64,000 nt of DNA from Symbiodinium natans (GCA_905221605.1 CAJNDS010002124.1:534921-598920), one strand, 5' to 3'. Positions 13,201 to 22,771 are shown, counted from the first letter of the stretch. The notes: generated from the sequence alone by a model not told the origin. Numbers and translations: made by a program.

Positions 13201-14951
13201 CCCCCCCCCCCCCCCCCCCCGTAGTAAACCCTGAACCCGAAACCCAAAAAAAGAATGTGCAGGAAGTCGGAGTCGAGGAGTTTCGGGGCCCTTCGGGATG
13301 CAGTGCGCGTAATGCTTACCTGGTTGCCCCTGCTGGTATCTCTTTGGGGGGGGGGGGCCATCTTCTTTGGACCTAGATCAGTGCTGTTACAGTCTTCCTT
13401 AAGGGCTCAGGGAACTAAGGAGGTTTCAAAACGCGGTTTGAGGTCCCCAAGTTGGGTTCTTGCACTTGAAGCCTGAGTGAGAACCTACTTGCTAAATTCC
13501 TTCAGCCCTAAGACGACTTATGTCCTAAACCCTAAACTCTACACTTCGGGCTTGTAAGTGGGATTTTGCGGCTCGGGCATCGCGCTTGTGTGTCCAGCTT
13601 GCCTGTCGTGAGGCTGCTGGCGACGAGCTCAAGGCCGTCATCGGCAAAGGCTCGGCCTCCGCGCCTTCTTCAGGGATTTAGGGTTTAGGGTTTAGGGTTT
13701 AAGGTTCAGGGGTTAGGGTTTAGGGTTCAGGGTTCAGGGTTTAGGTTTAGGGTTTAGAGTTCAGGGTTCAGAAGACAAATGCCCCTAGGTTGCCCTAAAT
13801 CATGAGCTGAACCGGAATTCGTTGAAACCCTGAACCCCAAACCGAAACCCCAAGCCCTAATCTACAAGTCCGTCTGTTTGGCCCAGTTCTCCCAAGACAT
13901 CTTCCCAGCGCGCCAGGTGCCGAACGGTGGAAGCGCAATCAGGGGCGGCTGTCAGACGCCTAGCGACTTCTGTGACTTTAGCGTTGGGAGGGGCTTGCGG
14001 ATACTTCCGGTCATGGGACTCAACCTCGGACCCCTCAGGTTGTACCCTTGGGTTTGGGGACCCTTTTTTCAATATCCTCTAAAGGAATATACGGGCCATA
14101 TTCGGAGTAAATGAAGAGAACCTCTTAAGGGTCCTCAAGGGGTCCAAGTTTGACTCCCTTGATGCGTTTCAAACCCAAGGCATTACACCCTTCACCCTAA
14201 ACCTTGCACCCAAAATTCTCAACCCATTCTGGCTTTAGGTGGTAGTGTCCCAGGGTGTATAGGGGCGCCAGGGTGTCGAGGGTGACGGTTTTCTTCAGTT
14301 CATAGGTGGGGCCCAGGGCTATTCCTCAGGGTTGTTTTCATGGTTGAGGATTTCAAGGCTTCAGCGTAGCCTCCATGCGCCCCTAAGCCCAAAACCCCGA
14401 GGCCCCTACGCTTCAGGGCTATGAGGGCATAAGGGTTTAGGATTGAGGGTTCAAGGTTTAGTACGTAGGCTTACAACAGCAAAGCCCCCTCGGATTAAGC
14501 CCGAAACCCGATGCCGGAAAAAACCCTAAACCCTAAACCCTAAACCCTAAACCCTAAACCCTAAACCCTAAACCCCTGTAAACCCCTAAGTCCGAATAGC
14601 AGGTCCTACCGGTACTTCACCTTTGGCCCATCCGGCTCGGGCGCCAACCTCCGTCCTGAGAACGGATTGCCATGTGCTGGCCTCGGAAAACCCAGCTCAA
14701 GGGTTCGGGGTTGAGGGTTCAGGGTTGAGGGTTGAGGGGGGTTTAGGGGCACATTGGGTTGCAAGGGGTGTTTCAGAGACTTTAAAGGATCATCATACAG
14801 GGCAGCCCCAGAACTTTATTCCTAAACCTAAACCTAAACCCTACACCCTAAGCCCTAAACCCTAAACCCTAAACCAACTCTAAACTGACAAGCCGACCAA
14901 GTCTTCGATGTGCTCATCCACGGCTCCAAGCGATGGCTTCTCCTTCAAGAG
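2266..14951 (+). CDS. Putative JmjC/cupin-type gene, 5' portion, split into micro-exons
   Basis: Inferred gene joining exons at 2266-2319, 3452-3502, 3841-3903, 5129-5190, 5729 onward, 9318-9371 and 14893-14951, with others probably between. The first four junctions keep the reading frame (phases 0, 0, 0, then 2 with AG+G). The conceptual protein has a basic N-terminal part, then FKEPMLITNA, which resembles the 'kPvlltn' start of JmjC/cupin proteins. Next come HWTATRLMED, YLEKEFRIEP and EPEMIPFSRYVV, and finally VFDVLIHGSKRWLLL, which resembles the strand after the HxD metal site in JmjC hydroxylases/demethylases ('..lGrKrW.L'). The HxD motif and the distal metal-binding histidine were not found, so catalytic competence is unknown. 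The family assignment is by memory of motifs and is tentative. Exons from 9.4 to 14.9 kb may belong here or to another gene. Confidence 0.45.
2325..2433. mobile_element. Family A inverted-repeat element, copy 1 (MITE-like)
   Basis: About 109 bp with terminal inverted repeats around CTAGGATACCCAGTA / TACTGGGCAG and an internal TTCC.TTATAAACCCCTTTAAGCA motif shared with the copies at 32076 and 53223. It is flanked on both sides by the 8-mer GTCGTAGG (2317-2324 and 2434-2441), which looks like a target-site duplication covering the exon's donor site. Confidence 0.7.
3452..3502 (+). CDS. Micro-exon, JmjC-like gene
   Basis: Preceded by telomeric repeat ending TTTAG|, so the repeat itself supplies the acceptor. 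Reads VKKMTAVDLAKRLEEGK in phase 0. Candidate GC donor (GCGGGG) at 3503. Phase 0 at both ends agrees with neighbours. Confidence 0.5.
3745..3835 (+). repeat. CCCTAAA array before an acceptor
   Basis: Tandem CCCTAAA units with occasional CCCCAAA, ending 5 nt before the acceptor of the 3841 exon. Confidence 0.9.
3841..3903 (+). CDS. Micro-exon with 'kPvlltn'-like segment
   Basis: Acceptor GCGCAG| directly after a CCCTAAA array; donor GTTTGGGGTTTAGG at 3904, i.e. made from the G-rich telomeric repeat. Reads DINFKEPMLITNATSLPG and three more residues in phase 0. A shorter exon ending at 3892 is also possible, but the longer one keeps phase with 5129. Confidence 0.65.
4236..4284 (+). repeat. Poly-C then poly-A tract
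   Basis: About 34 consecutive C followed by 14 A. Low-complexity tract. The apparent proline/glycine ORFs across it are artefacts. Confidence 0.9.
4970..5085 (+). repeat. Interstitial telomeric array (CCCTAAA)n
   Basis: About fourteen near-perfect CCCTAAA units, then TTTAGGG-containing unique sequence and the acceptor of the 5129 exon 43 nt later. The matching G-rich array begins just after that exon (5200). Confidence 0.95.
5129..5190 (+). CDS. Micro-exon, JmjC-like gene
   Basis: Acceptor GGACAG|, donor GC (GCAGTT) at 5191. Reads VRRHWTATRLMEDPPLAQK plus R in phase 0, ending in phase 2, which fits the next exon. CCCTAAA array on its left and TTTAGGG array on its right. Confidence 0.6.
5200..5286 (+). 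repeat. Interstitial telomeric array (TTTAGGG)n after a donor
   Basis: Twelve tandem TTTAGGG units starting about 9 nt after the donor of the 5129-5190 exon. Confidence 0.95.
5729..5785 (+). CDS. Micro-exon, JmjC-like gene (3' end uncertain)
   Basis: Acceptor CTAAACCCAG| at 5728, composed of telomeric repeat. Phase 2 start (AG from the previous exon plus G) gives R then YLEKEFRIEPLPQTPPKL before an in-frame stop, so the true donor lies before about 5785. GC donors at several places would fit. Confidence 0.45.
6371..6445 (+). CDS. Candidate exon of unknown gene
   Basis: Preceded by a short CCCTAAA array and GTCCGCAG|. Two frames are open: a Val/Ala/Glu-rich one (EAASSVVIARQEVVVEA) and a Gly-rich one (GGSLFGG twice). 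Possible GT donor at 6446. No family recognised. Confidence 0.3.
6601..6860 (+). pseudogene. Decayed non-LTR (LINE) reverse-transcriptase fragment
   Basis: One frame reads VLLIDEIAAHGLALAPEKTA, resembling the 'hGL.la..Kt' segment of LINE reverse transcriptases after the catalytic motif. A second frame about 100 nt later reads VVRILGVNFNMEG, like the 'v.iLGv.ld' segment that follows. The two parts are in different frames with a stop between, so this is a degraded copy. The catalytic YxDD is not present in the retained part. Assignment is by motif memory only. Confidence 0.35.
6861..8830. other. Unique GC-balanced block, possible retroelement remnant
   Basis: Nearly 2 kb free of telomeric repeats, unlike the surroundings. 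It contains short open stretches on both strands (e.g. 7832-8545 on -, 8002-8403 on +) and a Lys/Glu/Arg-rich segment near 8200-8260 where the most protein-like reading shifts frame. No intact gene is supportable. It probably belongs with the reverse-transcriptase fragment at 6601. Confidence 0.4.
9318..9371 (+). CDS. Micro-exon, JmjC-like gene (tentative)
   Basis: Acceptor TTTCAGAG| and GT donor at 9372. Reads EPEMIPFSRYVVNCFHGA in phase 0. 'pMpfsrYV' is reminiscent of a segment N-terminal to the metal site in JmjC proteins. Flanked on the right by TTTAGGG-type repeats. Confidence 0.5.
9372..10194. other. Intron-like sequence
   Basis: Holds degenerate TTTAGGG repeats and a non-repetitive segment at 9550-9860 open on the - strand for about 100 codons without recognisable domains. 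No supportable exon. Confidence 0.5.
10195..10291 (+). repeat. Interstitial telomeric array (CCCTAAA)n
   Basis: Thirteen tandem CCCTAAA units, ending about 40 nt before a candidate acceptor at 10329. Confidence 0.95.
10330..10384 (+). CDS. Candidate exon, low support
   Basis: GCCCTCAG| then LPSEERPRSQNCLAKTRP in one open frame, possible GT donor at 10385. It occupies the usual position between a CCCTAAA array and a G-rich intron start, but the peptide is not recognised. Confidence 0.3.
11163..11247 (+). repeat. Interstitial telomeric array (CCCTAAA)n
   Basis: Eleven CCCTAAA units with one 6-nt unit, 42 nt before the 11290 exon. Confidence 0.95.
11290..11350 (+). CDS. Micro-exon of unassigned gene
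   Basis: Acceptor CCACCCAG|, donor G|GTTTAGGG at 11351 formed by the repeat. Reads EHCEQTVDAQSMVPPWTSKK, ending in phase 1. The next exon begins with two bases that complete a codon, so the frame carries over. Confidence 0.6.
11686..11758 (+). CDS. Micro-exon of unassigned gene
   Basis: Acceptor TTTAG|GT, again telomeric repeat. In the phase set by 11290-11350 it reads SRSPEVHNLTELEQLRIFKT and LAF. The GT donor at 11759 opens a run of about 16 G. An alternative GC donor at 11751 would give phase 0, which fits the exon at 12428 better. Helical, charged peptide; family not recognised. Confidence 0.6.
12428..12492 (+). CDS. Micro-exon of unassigned gene
   Basis: Acceptor TTCCGCAG| right after a CCCTAAA array; GT donor at 12493 or 12495. 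Reads PRKIENALPHMVRGSGSAPG plus PW. A second frame is also open. Confidence 0.5.
13613..13674 (+). CDS. Micro-exon of unassigned gene
   Basis: Acceptor GTCGTGAG|, reads AAGDELKAVIGKGSASAPSS then G; the following GATTTAGGG could be a GA-type donor. TTTAGGG repeats start immediately after. Confidence 0.5.
14893..14951 (+). CDS. Micro-exon with JmjC-like 'G.KRW.L' segment
   Basis: Acceptor GACAAG|, GC donor at 14952. Reads DQVFDVLIHGSKRWLLLQE. The pattern of a hydrophobic strand followed by HGSKRW and Leu residues matches the region just C-terminal to the Fe-binding HxD in JmjC proteins. CCCTAAA repeats lie to the left and a 150-bp TTTAGGG array to the right. Confidence 0.6.
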
Positions 14952-14954
14952 GCG

Positions 14955-15120
14955 GGGTTCAGGGTTTAGGGTTAGGGTTTGTTGTTTAGGGTTTAGGGTT
15001 TAGGGTTTAGGGTTTAGGGTTTAGGGTTTAGGGTTTAGGGTTTAGGGTTTAGGGTTTAGGGTTTAGGGTTTAGGGTGTAGGGTTTAGGGTTTAGGGTTAG
15101 TTTAGGGTTTAGGGTTTTGG
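14955..15120 (+). repeat. TTTAGGG array after a donor
   Basis: About twenty TTTAGGG units with a few variants, starting directly after the 14893-14951 exon. Confidence 0.95.
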
Positions 15121-15592
15121 GTTTAGGGAGGGGAAACTTCTCTTCATCATTCTTTTTCAGGGTTTAGGGTTTAGGGTTTAGGGTTACTAGGGTTCAGGGT
15201 TCATAGGGTTTAGGGTTGCAACTTCTCTTTATCAGGGCTTAGGGCTTATAGGTTTGGGGCTTATTCGGTTTAGGGTTTAGGGTTTGGGGTTAGGTTTTCA
15301 ATCTTCTCTTCATCAGGGTTTAGGGTTTATAGGGTTTAGGGTCTATAGGGTTCAGGGCTTTTTTGGTTTAGGGTTCAGGGTCTAGGGCTTATAGGGTCTA
15401 GGCTTTATGGTTCAGGGTCTTGGCTTTAAGGTTTAGAGTTTCGGGTTTATACCCAGATGAGTTTATTTAGGGTTTGCAATATGGGGGATCTCTAAGGGGG
15501 CTTACACAGGCGGAGGCGTGTTTTCAGTTTCGGGTTAGTGGTTTGACAAAAAGCGGTTTCTCTTAGGAGCCCTGACTTGATTCTTGAGGGTC

Positions 15593-15720
15593 AGGGTTTA
15601 GGGTTTAGGGTTTAGGGTTTAGGGTTTAGGGTTTAGGGTTTAGGGTTTAGGGTTTAGGGTTTAGGGTTTAGGGTTTAGGGTTTAGGGTTTAGGGTTTAGG
15701 GTTTAGGGTTTAGAATCTAG
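15593..15720 (+). repeat. Interstitial telomeric array (TTTAGGG)n
   Basis: Seventeen perfect tandem units. Confidence 0.95.
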
Positions 15721-16365
15721 GGTTTAGCGTTTAGGGTCCTGAAACTTCCAAAGCCCTACCTACACCCTCACAAGAGTGCTTGGGGCTTAGGGTTCAAAGT
15801 TCAATTTTTGGGGTTAGGGTTTACGGTTTAGGGCTTAATAAAGGTTCAAAGTTCAAGGTTTAGGGTTCAGGGATGGAGAGGAAATTCTGTGACTTTGTGC
15901 GGGGCGGCCTAGACTGTTAATACGGGCTCGATATGAGACCCCAGACAATTCAGCCCCGTCCACCCCTAAACCCTAAACCCTATTCGCCACCAGCGCAGAG
16001 CCAGAAGCCACGAAGGCAAAACACCCATCCACAAAAACCCTAAGCTTTGTCACAAGGGTACTGAAACTGAAGAAGGAATAGAAATTTAAGTCTTCTAATC
16101 CCCATGAGCTAGTAAACCCTTATCGTTTGGGGGTTGGGGGTTTAGTCAGGGTTTTGGGTCGGGGTTGCCAGGGGGGGGGGGGGTAGTTAAAGTTTTTAAT
16201 ACAGCCGAAAGAGCTAAAGCTCAGGATTGCAAAGCCTCAAATGCCCCCTAGACCCTAGACCCTAGACTCTAAGCCCTAAACCCTAGAACGTAAACTTTAA
16301 TCGCTAGAAACTAGACCCTAAATCCTGAACCCTAAACCCGAAACCCTAAACCCAATCCACCCCAG

Positions 16366-16454
16366 CAAGAGCCCGAATCCTACAGGACGAGATGGAGCGG
16401 GTGGCCTCCAAAGCTCGGGAGGCTGCTAGACTCCTGGGCTTTGCGTGCTTTGGG
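16366..16454 (+). CDS. Micro-exon of unassigned gene
   Basis: Acceptor CACCCCAG|, donor GGG|GTTTAGGG at 16455 made of telomeric repeat. The frame reads ARILQDEMERVASKAREAAR followed by LLGFACFG, an amphipathic helix-like segment. Phase 1 start, phase 0 end. Confidence 0.6.
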
Positions 16455-17411
16455 GTTTAGGGTTTAGGGTTTAGGGTTGAGGGTTTAGGGTTTAGGGTTT
16501 AGGGGGTTTAGGGGGTTCAGGGGGTTAAGGGTTTAGGGAGGGTTTTTGTGGTAAATCTACTTAGCATGCAGGGTTTGGAGGGTAAATCGATTTATCTATT
16601 TCGCATGTAGGGTTTGAGTTCAGGGGCTTCGGGTTTGGGCTTTTGGGGTTCAGGCGGGCCTGGGGTTTCCATGAAGGTGAAGTGAGCTTTGTCGCAAGCC
16701 AGGTTGCAATGAGCGTATCTCCCCAACTTCGGGTAGCCAATGTGCCCTCTTGTCCATGCAAGCAACTTTTCGCAAAAGCTTGTCACGCGTCTGTAGGCGT
16801 CAGGTGTTTAGGAGGCACAGAGGGGCCATGTACCCTTCTCACATATACTTGGGCCTTAACTTAAGTTCTACAAAAAACCTTATGGTCCAGGGAGTTCAGG
16901 GTTTAGGATCTAGGGACTAGGGTTTAGGGTTCGATATGGTGATGGCCACTTCTTGTTAAAGCTTACGCACTGTTTGAATGCCCCCATACTTGAACTCAAC
17001 CCTAAGCTGCAGATGTGGACTGGACTGATGACGCAGACCCTATGATCTGGTTCACCCTTCTGTTTTTAGTTTACAGTTCAACCTAGATCCGAATCCTTTC
17101 CTCTTATTTGACCCTAACCCCTTCAAACCTTCTAGGCCCTAAACCCCAAAACCCTAAGTACTGGTACCAGGCCCTAAGCCCCAGCACCCGAAACCCTAAA
17201 CCCCAAACCCTAAACCCTAAACTCCTAAACCTTAGAACCCTCTCATCTGTCGACACTTTCAGCTCGCAGGCTCAAACTCAGCGGCCTAGGCTTCTGGGAT
17301 CAAGGCTTCTAGGCAGCCACCTTGCGACCCCAATAGGGTTTAGGGTTTGGGGTGCAGGTTTTTTCCCAGGTGCTCCACATTCAAAACCTATAAACGCAAT
17401 CCTAAACCCAG

Positions 17412-17531
17412 GCGGTCGCGTCGGAGTTTCTCGGAGTGCCCGAAGGTCTGGGATCCCCCAGAATGAGCATGCCGCGCCGGCTGCTGCTGTGCCCGAAAAG
17501 CCCGGCGACTCGAGCACCGCCTCCGCGCCAT
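17412..17531 (+). CDS. Micro-exon of unassigned gene (start uncertain)
   Basis: Either acceptor CTAAACCCAG| (17411) or CCCCCCAG| (17461). One frame is open throughout and ends NEHAAPAAAVPEKPGDSSTA then SAP, with a GT donor at 17532. Low-complexity linker composition. Confidence 0.45.
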
Positions 17532-18181
17532 GTCTGCTCTTTAAGGCTTAGGGTTTAGGGGTTTAGGGTTTAGGGGTTTGGGGGTTTAGGGTTTAGGGTT
17601 TAGGGTTTAGGGTTTAGGGTTTAAGACTCGTACCCGTAAGGTTGTAAAGGCTCCCCCCAATGTACTCCGACTGTGGCCCTTATGCTAGCTTAATGATCTG
17701 TAAGAATTCCCCAAAGCCCAAGGGTCCAAGGGTACAACCTTAAGGCTCCGAGGTACAAGCCTAGAGTCTGCTTTATAGGGTGTTTTTGGGGTTTACGGTG
17801 CCCCCTAAACTGTAAGCCCGAAACCCTTCAAGGTCTGCTGGTGGGGTTTGGGGTATAAAAATGAGGTTTTACTTGCAGGCACGGCGTGAGATTGGAGTGT
17901 CATGAGTTTGGAAAACCTTTTATACCTGGAACCTGTCCTACTGTACCTCGTCATTGCCGTTTAGGGTCTCGGGTATTTATCCAGCCTTGCTTTTGGGTGC
18001 ACGGGTTTGTCTAGGTGGGGATTGGTGAGGGTTTAGGGCAATTCGTCCATCATTAGGGTCAGGGGTTGTCCCTAACACCCATGGCACCCCAAACCCTAAA
18101 CCCCAAACCCCAAACCCCAAACCCTAAACCCTAAACCCTAAACCCTAAACCCTAAACCCTGCTGCCCTGCAAGGTCAGCAG

Positions 18182-18242
18182 ACGCCCATGCTCCGGAGGT
18201 GCCTGAGGTGCCAGAGTTCAGCTGCTGGGACGGCGAAACGCA
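18182..18242 (+). CDS. Micro-exon of unassigned gene
   Basis: Acceptor GTCAGCAG|; reads AHAPEVPEVPEFSCWDGET with GT donor (GTTAAAGG) at 18243. CCCTAAA array on the left, TTTAGGG on the right. Confidence 0.5.
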
Positions 18243-18771
18243 GTTAAAGGTTCAGGGTTTAGGGTTTAGGGTTTAGGGTTTAGGGTTCAGGGTTCAGGGT
18301 TTAGGGTTTAGGTTTACGGTTTGGGGTTCAGGGTTTAGGTTTACGGTTTGGGGTTCAGGGTTTAGGGTTTGGGTTTCGGGATACTCAGGGAGCCGATTCG
18401 AAATCCTCTAAATCTGCGGGTCTGCATGTTGACAGGTTCCAACAAAAAGGACCCCAAGCCCTAAACTCCAAACCCGAAACCCTAAACCCCAAACCCCAAG
18501 CATTCCTAAACCCCAAACCCCAAACCCCAAACCCCAAGCCCGAAAATTAAGCCCCAAACCCTAAACCCAGAGCTGAGGTTGGGTCGCCACAGCGCCACTG
18601 TCGCCGACACCGGCACAGGGTGAGGCATTTGGGGTTTAGGGCTTGGACTCGGGTGTGGGGGTTTGGGGTTTCGGCTGGCTTTTCGGGCTGTTGGGTTCAA
18701 GGTCTAGGGCTTATGGTTTGGGGATTCCCGTAAGCCGCAAGCCCTACACCCAAACCGGAACCTGAAATCCT

Positions 18772-18861
18772 AAAACCCTAAACCCTAAACCCTAAACCCT
18801 AAACCCTAAACCCTAAACCCTAAACCCTAAACCCTAAACCCTAAACCCTAAACCCTAAACC
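18772..18861 (+). repeat. Interstitial telomeric array (CCCTAAA)n
   Basis: Twelve perfect CCCTAAA units. Confidence 0.95.
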
Positions 18862-19064
18862 CCTACTTCACAAACCCCTTGAATCCCCTCGGATGTGACA
18901 TCCAAGAGCGTGGTGCGAAACCCTGCACATGCCGACGTAGCATTTTAGGGGTCCTAAACGGCAAGGGAAGCCCACCCTCGCCCACTCTCGTTTGCAGTGG
19001 GCCTCCTCTGAACCCTAGACCTCAAACCCTGAACCCTAAACCTCGGCCTGGCATGTGAGATTAG

Positions 19065-19102
19065 GCTGTCCCCGTGGTGGAGACCCAGGAGCAGACGATA
19101 CC
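19065..19102 (+). CDS. Candidate short exon
   Basis: ATTAG|, reads AVPVVETQEQTI with GT donor (GTGACT) at 19103, followed by a short TTTAGGG repeat. Short, so support is limited. Confidence 0.35.
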
Positions 19103-19449
19103 GTGACTGAGCCGGTTTAGGGTTTAGGGGTCTCCCTCCTCCTCCCCCTCCTCCTCCTAAACCCGAAACCCTAAACCCTAAAGCCTAAACCCTAAACCCT
19201 TTTTTCGGGTTAAGAGGGCTCTTGGTTTGCGTTTCAAAGGCCTAACCCCTCACCCGGAAGCAAGCAAAGCAAACAACAACAAACACCAAAGAGCTGTTCA
19301 CTTCGGGCTTTGGAACTCGAAGCTCTACGTATAGACCCTAAACCCACGAGGCTGCAGGGTTTAGGGGGGGGTGTAGAGGGGTTTAAGTTTAGGGTGTAGG
19401 GTCTAGGGAAACCATCAATCTCGAACCCCCACCCCCCCCCCCCCCCAAG

Positions 19450-19528
19450 TCCCCGGAGCATGCTAAGGAGTACGGCGCCAGCTCGCCCAGTGCCCACCCC
19501 CTTGCGCAGCCAGAAGCGGCCGCTTATG
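19450..19528 (+). CDS. Micro-exon of unassigned gene
   Basis: A run of about 14 C followed by AAG| forms a polypyrimidine-tract acceptor. Reads SPEHAKEYGASSPSAHPLAQ then PEAAAY, with donor G|GTGCCT at 19529. Confidence 0.5.
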
Positions 19529-19984
19529 GTGCCTGGGAGTTTGGGCAGTATGGGGTTTCGGGCTTCGCATTTAGGGTCAGGGCAGGGCTTCGTTTGGGGC
19601 ATTCCCCTAAACTAAAGCTTAAAGCCCAGAGGTCTACAGGGGTTTAGGCGAGCTGGTGTTTTCTACTTGGTGTGGGCTTTCAGGTCACCTTTAGGGGTTT
19701 TAGTGTTCAGGATCTACGGTTTAGGAAACCCTATAAACCCTAACTGTGAAACCCTGCAATCCTCAACCCTAAAGACAGAGTTGCGGTCAGAAACCTTGAG
19801 CACTAAAGCCAGAAGAACCCTAAAAGCCCTAAAAACCCGAAACGCCCTAAGCAACCGTAAACCCTACACCCTCCACCCTAATCCCTAAACCCTACACCCT
19901 AAACCCTAAACCCTAAACCCCAAACCCTAAACCCTAAACCCTAAACCCTAAACGCTAAACCTTCGACCCCTGAAATCTTTGGAG

Positions 19985-20070
19985 GTGCAGGCGACTCCGG
20001 AGTCCGCCGCAGCCGAGGCGGCTGAGGAGACGGCCGATGCTTGCGCCGCGGCCGCCAGGGGCGGCTTCAG
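19985..20070 (+). CDS. Micro-exon, Ala/Glu-rich linker
   Basis: Acceptor TTGGAG| (or GTGCAG| at 19990); donor CAG|GTTTGGGGTTTAGG at 20071, a repeat-derived GT donor. Reads VQATPESAAAEAAEETADAC followed by AAAARGGF. Third positions are G/C-rich, as in the other exons. Confidence 0.6.
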
Positions 20071-20620
20071 GTTTGGGGTTTAGGGTTTGGGGTTTAGGGT
20101 TCAGGGTTTAGGGTTTTAGGGTGTTAGGGTTTAGGGTTTAGGGTTTAGGGATAGGGTTTAGGGTTTTTTTTTCGGTGCTTTAGGGGGCTTTAGGGGTTGT
20201 AGTGGCTTTAGGGGTTTAGGGTTTAGGTGTTTTAGGAGTTTGGAGGCTTAGGGTTTAGGGTTACGGGTTGTTTTGTAGGGGACTTGATTCTGGGTGTAGG
20301 GCGCGTGGTGTTCTGGGTTGATTTTTTGAACCCCATAAACCCATTCAGCTACCTTATGAGGGACCTCTTGGGTTAGAGGGTTCAGGGTTCGATCCGCTGT
20401 TAGTTATTGTTCTTGTATTTTGGGATTGCCAAAGTTGGGGGGGGTGGTTCCCTTAATGTGCACCAAAGTACTGGAACCCTTATGATCAGAACCACCCCCC
20501 CCCCCCCCCAAAAAAAAAAAAGGGCGCACTTAACGTAGCACCTCTTTATCAAGATGGTCTTGATTTGCACCTTCTCCTTGGCAATTCTTGTCAGTACTGT
20601 ACGGGTTGCCACACAGCCAG

Positions 20621-20682
20621 GTTACAAGGTGAACTTCACCAAGGAGGCCCAGAAGAAGCGGAAGACGCAGCTCGCCCCAGCA
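20621..20682 (+). CDS. Micro-exon of unassigned gene, basic
   Basis: Acceptor CAGCCAG|, GT donor (GTGAAT) at 20683. Reads YKVNFTKEAQKKRKTQLAPA and ends in phase 0, in register with the exon at 22899. A second open frame exists. Confidence 0.45.
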
Positions 20683-21060
20683 GTGAATACCCCTTGAGCA
20701 TTGGTTAGGGTTAGACCTCGAACGCGTTTATTAATTAAGGCCTATGGGTTGCCCTATAACAATGTATTGATTCCGTCATGCAGTAAGAATCGTATAAGAA
20801 TATTGAGCCACCTGATATCCAGATACAGGCTATTTAACTTCTCTTAATGATGTGACTGAAGAAGGCTTGGGGTTCTTGGTTGGGTCTATGGGGTTTCGCT
20901 TTGGTGGTACCATCAACGCCAAAGTGCTCCACCAACTCCCCCCAGTTTTTATAGTATATGCCATGCGCACTCATACATATATATATATATATATATATAC
21001 AAAAAGTAAGGATAGAATAAACCCTGAAATGGTTTTCTTCGTCTTAGTTGCTTAAAGTAA

Positions 21061-21196
21061 GTGTGTGTGTGTGTGTGTGTGCGTGTGTGTGCGTGTGTGT
21101 GCGTGTGTGTGCGTGTGTGTGCGTGTGTGTGCGTGTGTGTGCGCGTGTGTGCGTGTGTGCGTGTGTGTGCGTGTGTGCGTGTGTGCGTGTGTGTGC
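21061..21196 (+). repeat. (GT)n / GTGTGTGTGC microsatellite
   Basis: Alternating GT with regularly spaced C substitutions giving a higher-order 10-mer; ends 15 bp before a CCCTAAA array. Confidence 0.95.
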
Positions 21197-21210
21197 CATA
21201 GCCTCCCGAT

Positions 21211-21283
21211 AAACCCTAAACCCTAAACCCTAAACCCTAAACCCTAAACCCTAAACCCTAAACCCTAAACCCTAAACCCTAAG
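21211..21283 (+). repeat. Interstitial telomeric array (CCCTAAA)n
   Basis: Ten tandem CCCTAAA units. Confidence 0.95.
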
Positions 21284-21427
21284 TCTATCAGCCATCAGCA
21301 CGTTCAACCAGCGCTGACGGGCTCAGGATACCTAGCAAGCAGGTCGTGGATTCTACGAGTCTTCTTGCTTCTTTATAGGGAATGAAGAAAAGCTGGGTGC
21401 TGCATATCCCCCCTTTCTATCCATGTC

Positions 21428-21740
21428 TCTAAATAAACATAAATATAAATAAACACAAATACAAATATATATATATATATATATATATATTCATTTTTAT
21501 TTATATTTACCTATATTTATTTGTATTTATTTATATTTGTTTATATTTATTTATTTATGTTTATTTATATTTAGTTCTATGTATTTGTATTTGTTTTTTA
21601 AATATTTATTTGTATTTATTCATATTTATTTATATTTATTCATATTTATTTTTTTTATTTATATTTGTTTATATTTATTCATATTTATTTATATTTATTT
21701 ATAGTTATTTATATATTATATTTATAGTTATATTTATATG
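21428..21740 (+). repeat. AT-rich TATTTATT-type repeat
   Basis: Degenerate TTTATATTTATT tandem sequence with a central (AT)n. Confidence 0.85.
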
Positions 21741-21775
21741 TGTACGGACCCTTTAAGGGATTACATATATTTAGG

Positions 21776-21821
<46 letters not shown>

Positions 21822-21870
21822 CATATGTATATGTATATGTATATGTATATATGTATATATATATAGATAT
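21776..21870 (+). repeat. (TATATG)n microsatellite
   Basis: About fifteen TATATG hexamers. The Tyr/Val ORF across it is an artefact. Confidence 0.9.
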
Positions 21871-22542
21871 AGAGATATATAGATATAGAGTACCTCATTC
21901 CCTCATTCCCTTCTACGAAACAGTATACAGGAGAGTTTACTCCCCCCCCCCCCCCCCCCCCAGAAGTCCTCAGAGCTTGGGGCTTCAAGTAGTACGGCCA
22001 GTATCTATTTCGTAAGGGTCCCGGTCGCCAAAGCCATACCAAGCCCGTGGGGTTTAGGGTGTAGGGATTAGCATTTAGAGTTCAGGGTTTAGGGTTCAGG
22101 GCTCAGGGTTTAGGAGGTTCAGGGCTCAGGGCTTAGGATAAAAGCTCCCAAGAATCAAAGGCAGCTATGGATTGTGCTGCATTAGGGTTGCTTTCCCTCT
22201 CTGTATGTTACACTCTTTCTAGTTTTGCCTACACCCTAAACAGTAAAACACCCTAATCCAATCGCGGTAACTGAGGGGCGAAACGCCTTGGGGTTTAGGG
22301 TTTCGTGTTTTCGGGTAAATAATAGTAGTCGTAAGCAACTTTTAACATTTGTTGGGGATGCCCTGATAGGAAGCTGAGCAAGCAGACGATTGGGGCAACC
22401 CCCAACATAGGGGGGTCCCCCGGCCCCCGAATATACCCCCAAAATACTGCGATCCGATCATGGGAACGCCCCAGAAAGGTACTATGCGGGGTCGGAGTAG
22501 TCACTATTCCCTGATGGTCCCTTCAAATTTATACAAGAAGAC

Positions 22543-22695
22543 CTTCCCCCCCCCCCCCCCCACCCCCCCACCCCCACCCACCCCCCCCCCCCCCCCACCC
22601 CCCCCCCCCACCCCCCCACCCCCCCCAACCCCCCCCCCCACCCCCCCCCCCCCCCCCCCCCCCACCCCCCCCCCCCACCCCCCCCCCCCCCCCCC
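22543..22695 (+). repeat. C-rich low-complexity tract (C7-14 A)n
   Basis: About 150 bp of C broken only by single A. The proline-rich and glycine-rich ORFs on either strand are artefacts of this tract. Confidence 0.9.
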
Positions 22696-22771
22696 GAAAC
22701 CCCATTCTCATGATTCAGGCCCCTATATTACGCACCCCCCTGCTTTTCACAACAGTGCTCCTCAGCAGCAA

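Larger units (their letters stand above)
20683..22771. other. AT-rich, microsatellite-rich intron-like block
   Basis: No exon seen. Contains (AT)n at 20977-20999, a GT-rich microsatellite at 21061-21196, a CCCTAAA array at 21211-21283, AT-rich TATTTA-type repeats at 21428-21740, a TATATG repeat at 21776-21870 and a C-rich block at 22543-22695. Confidence 0.7.

Noticed and set aside
21740-22042. Tyr/Val/Ile-rich ORFs on both strands
   Set aside because: Translation of the TATATG microsatellite.
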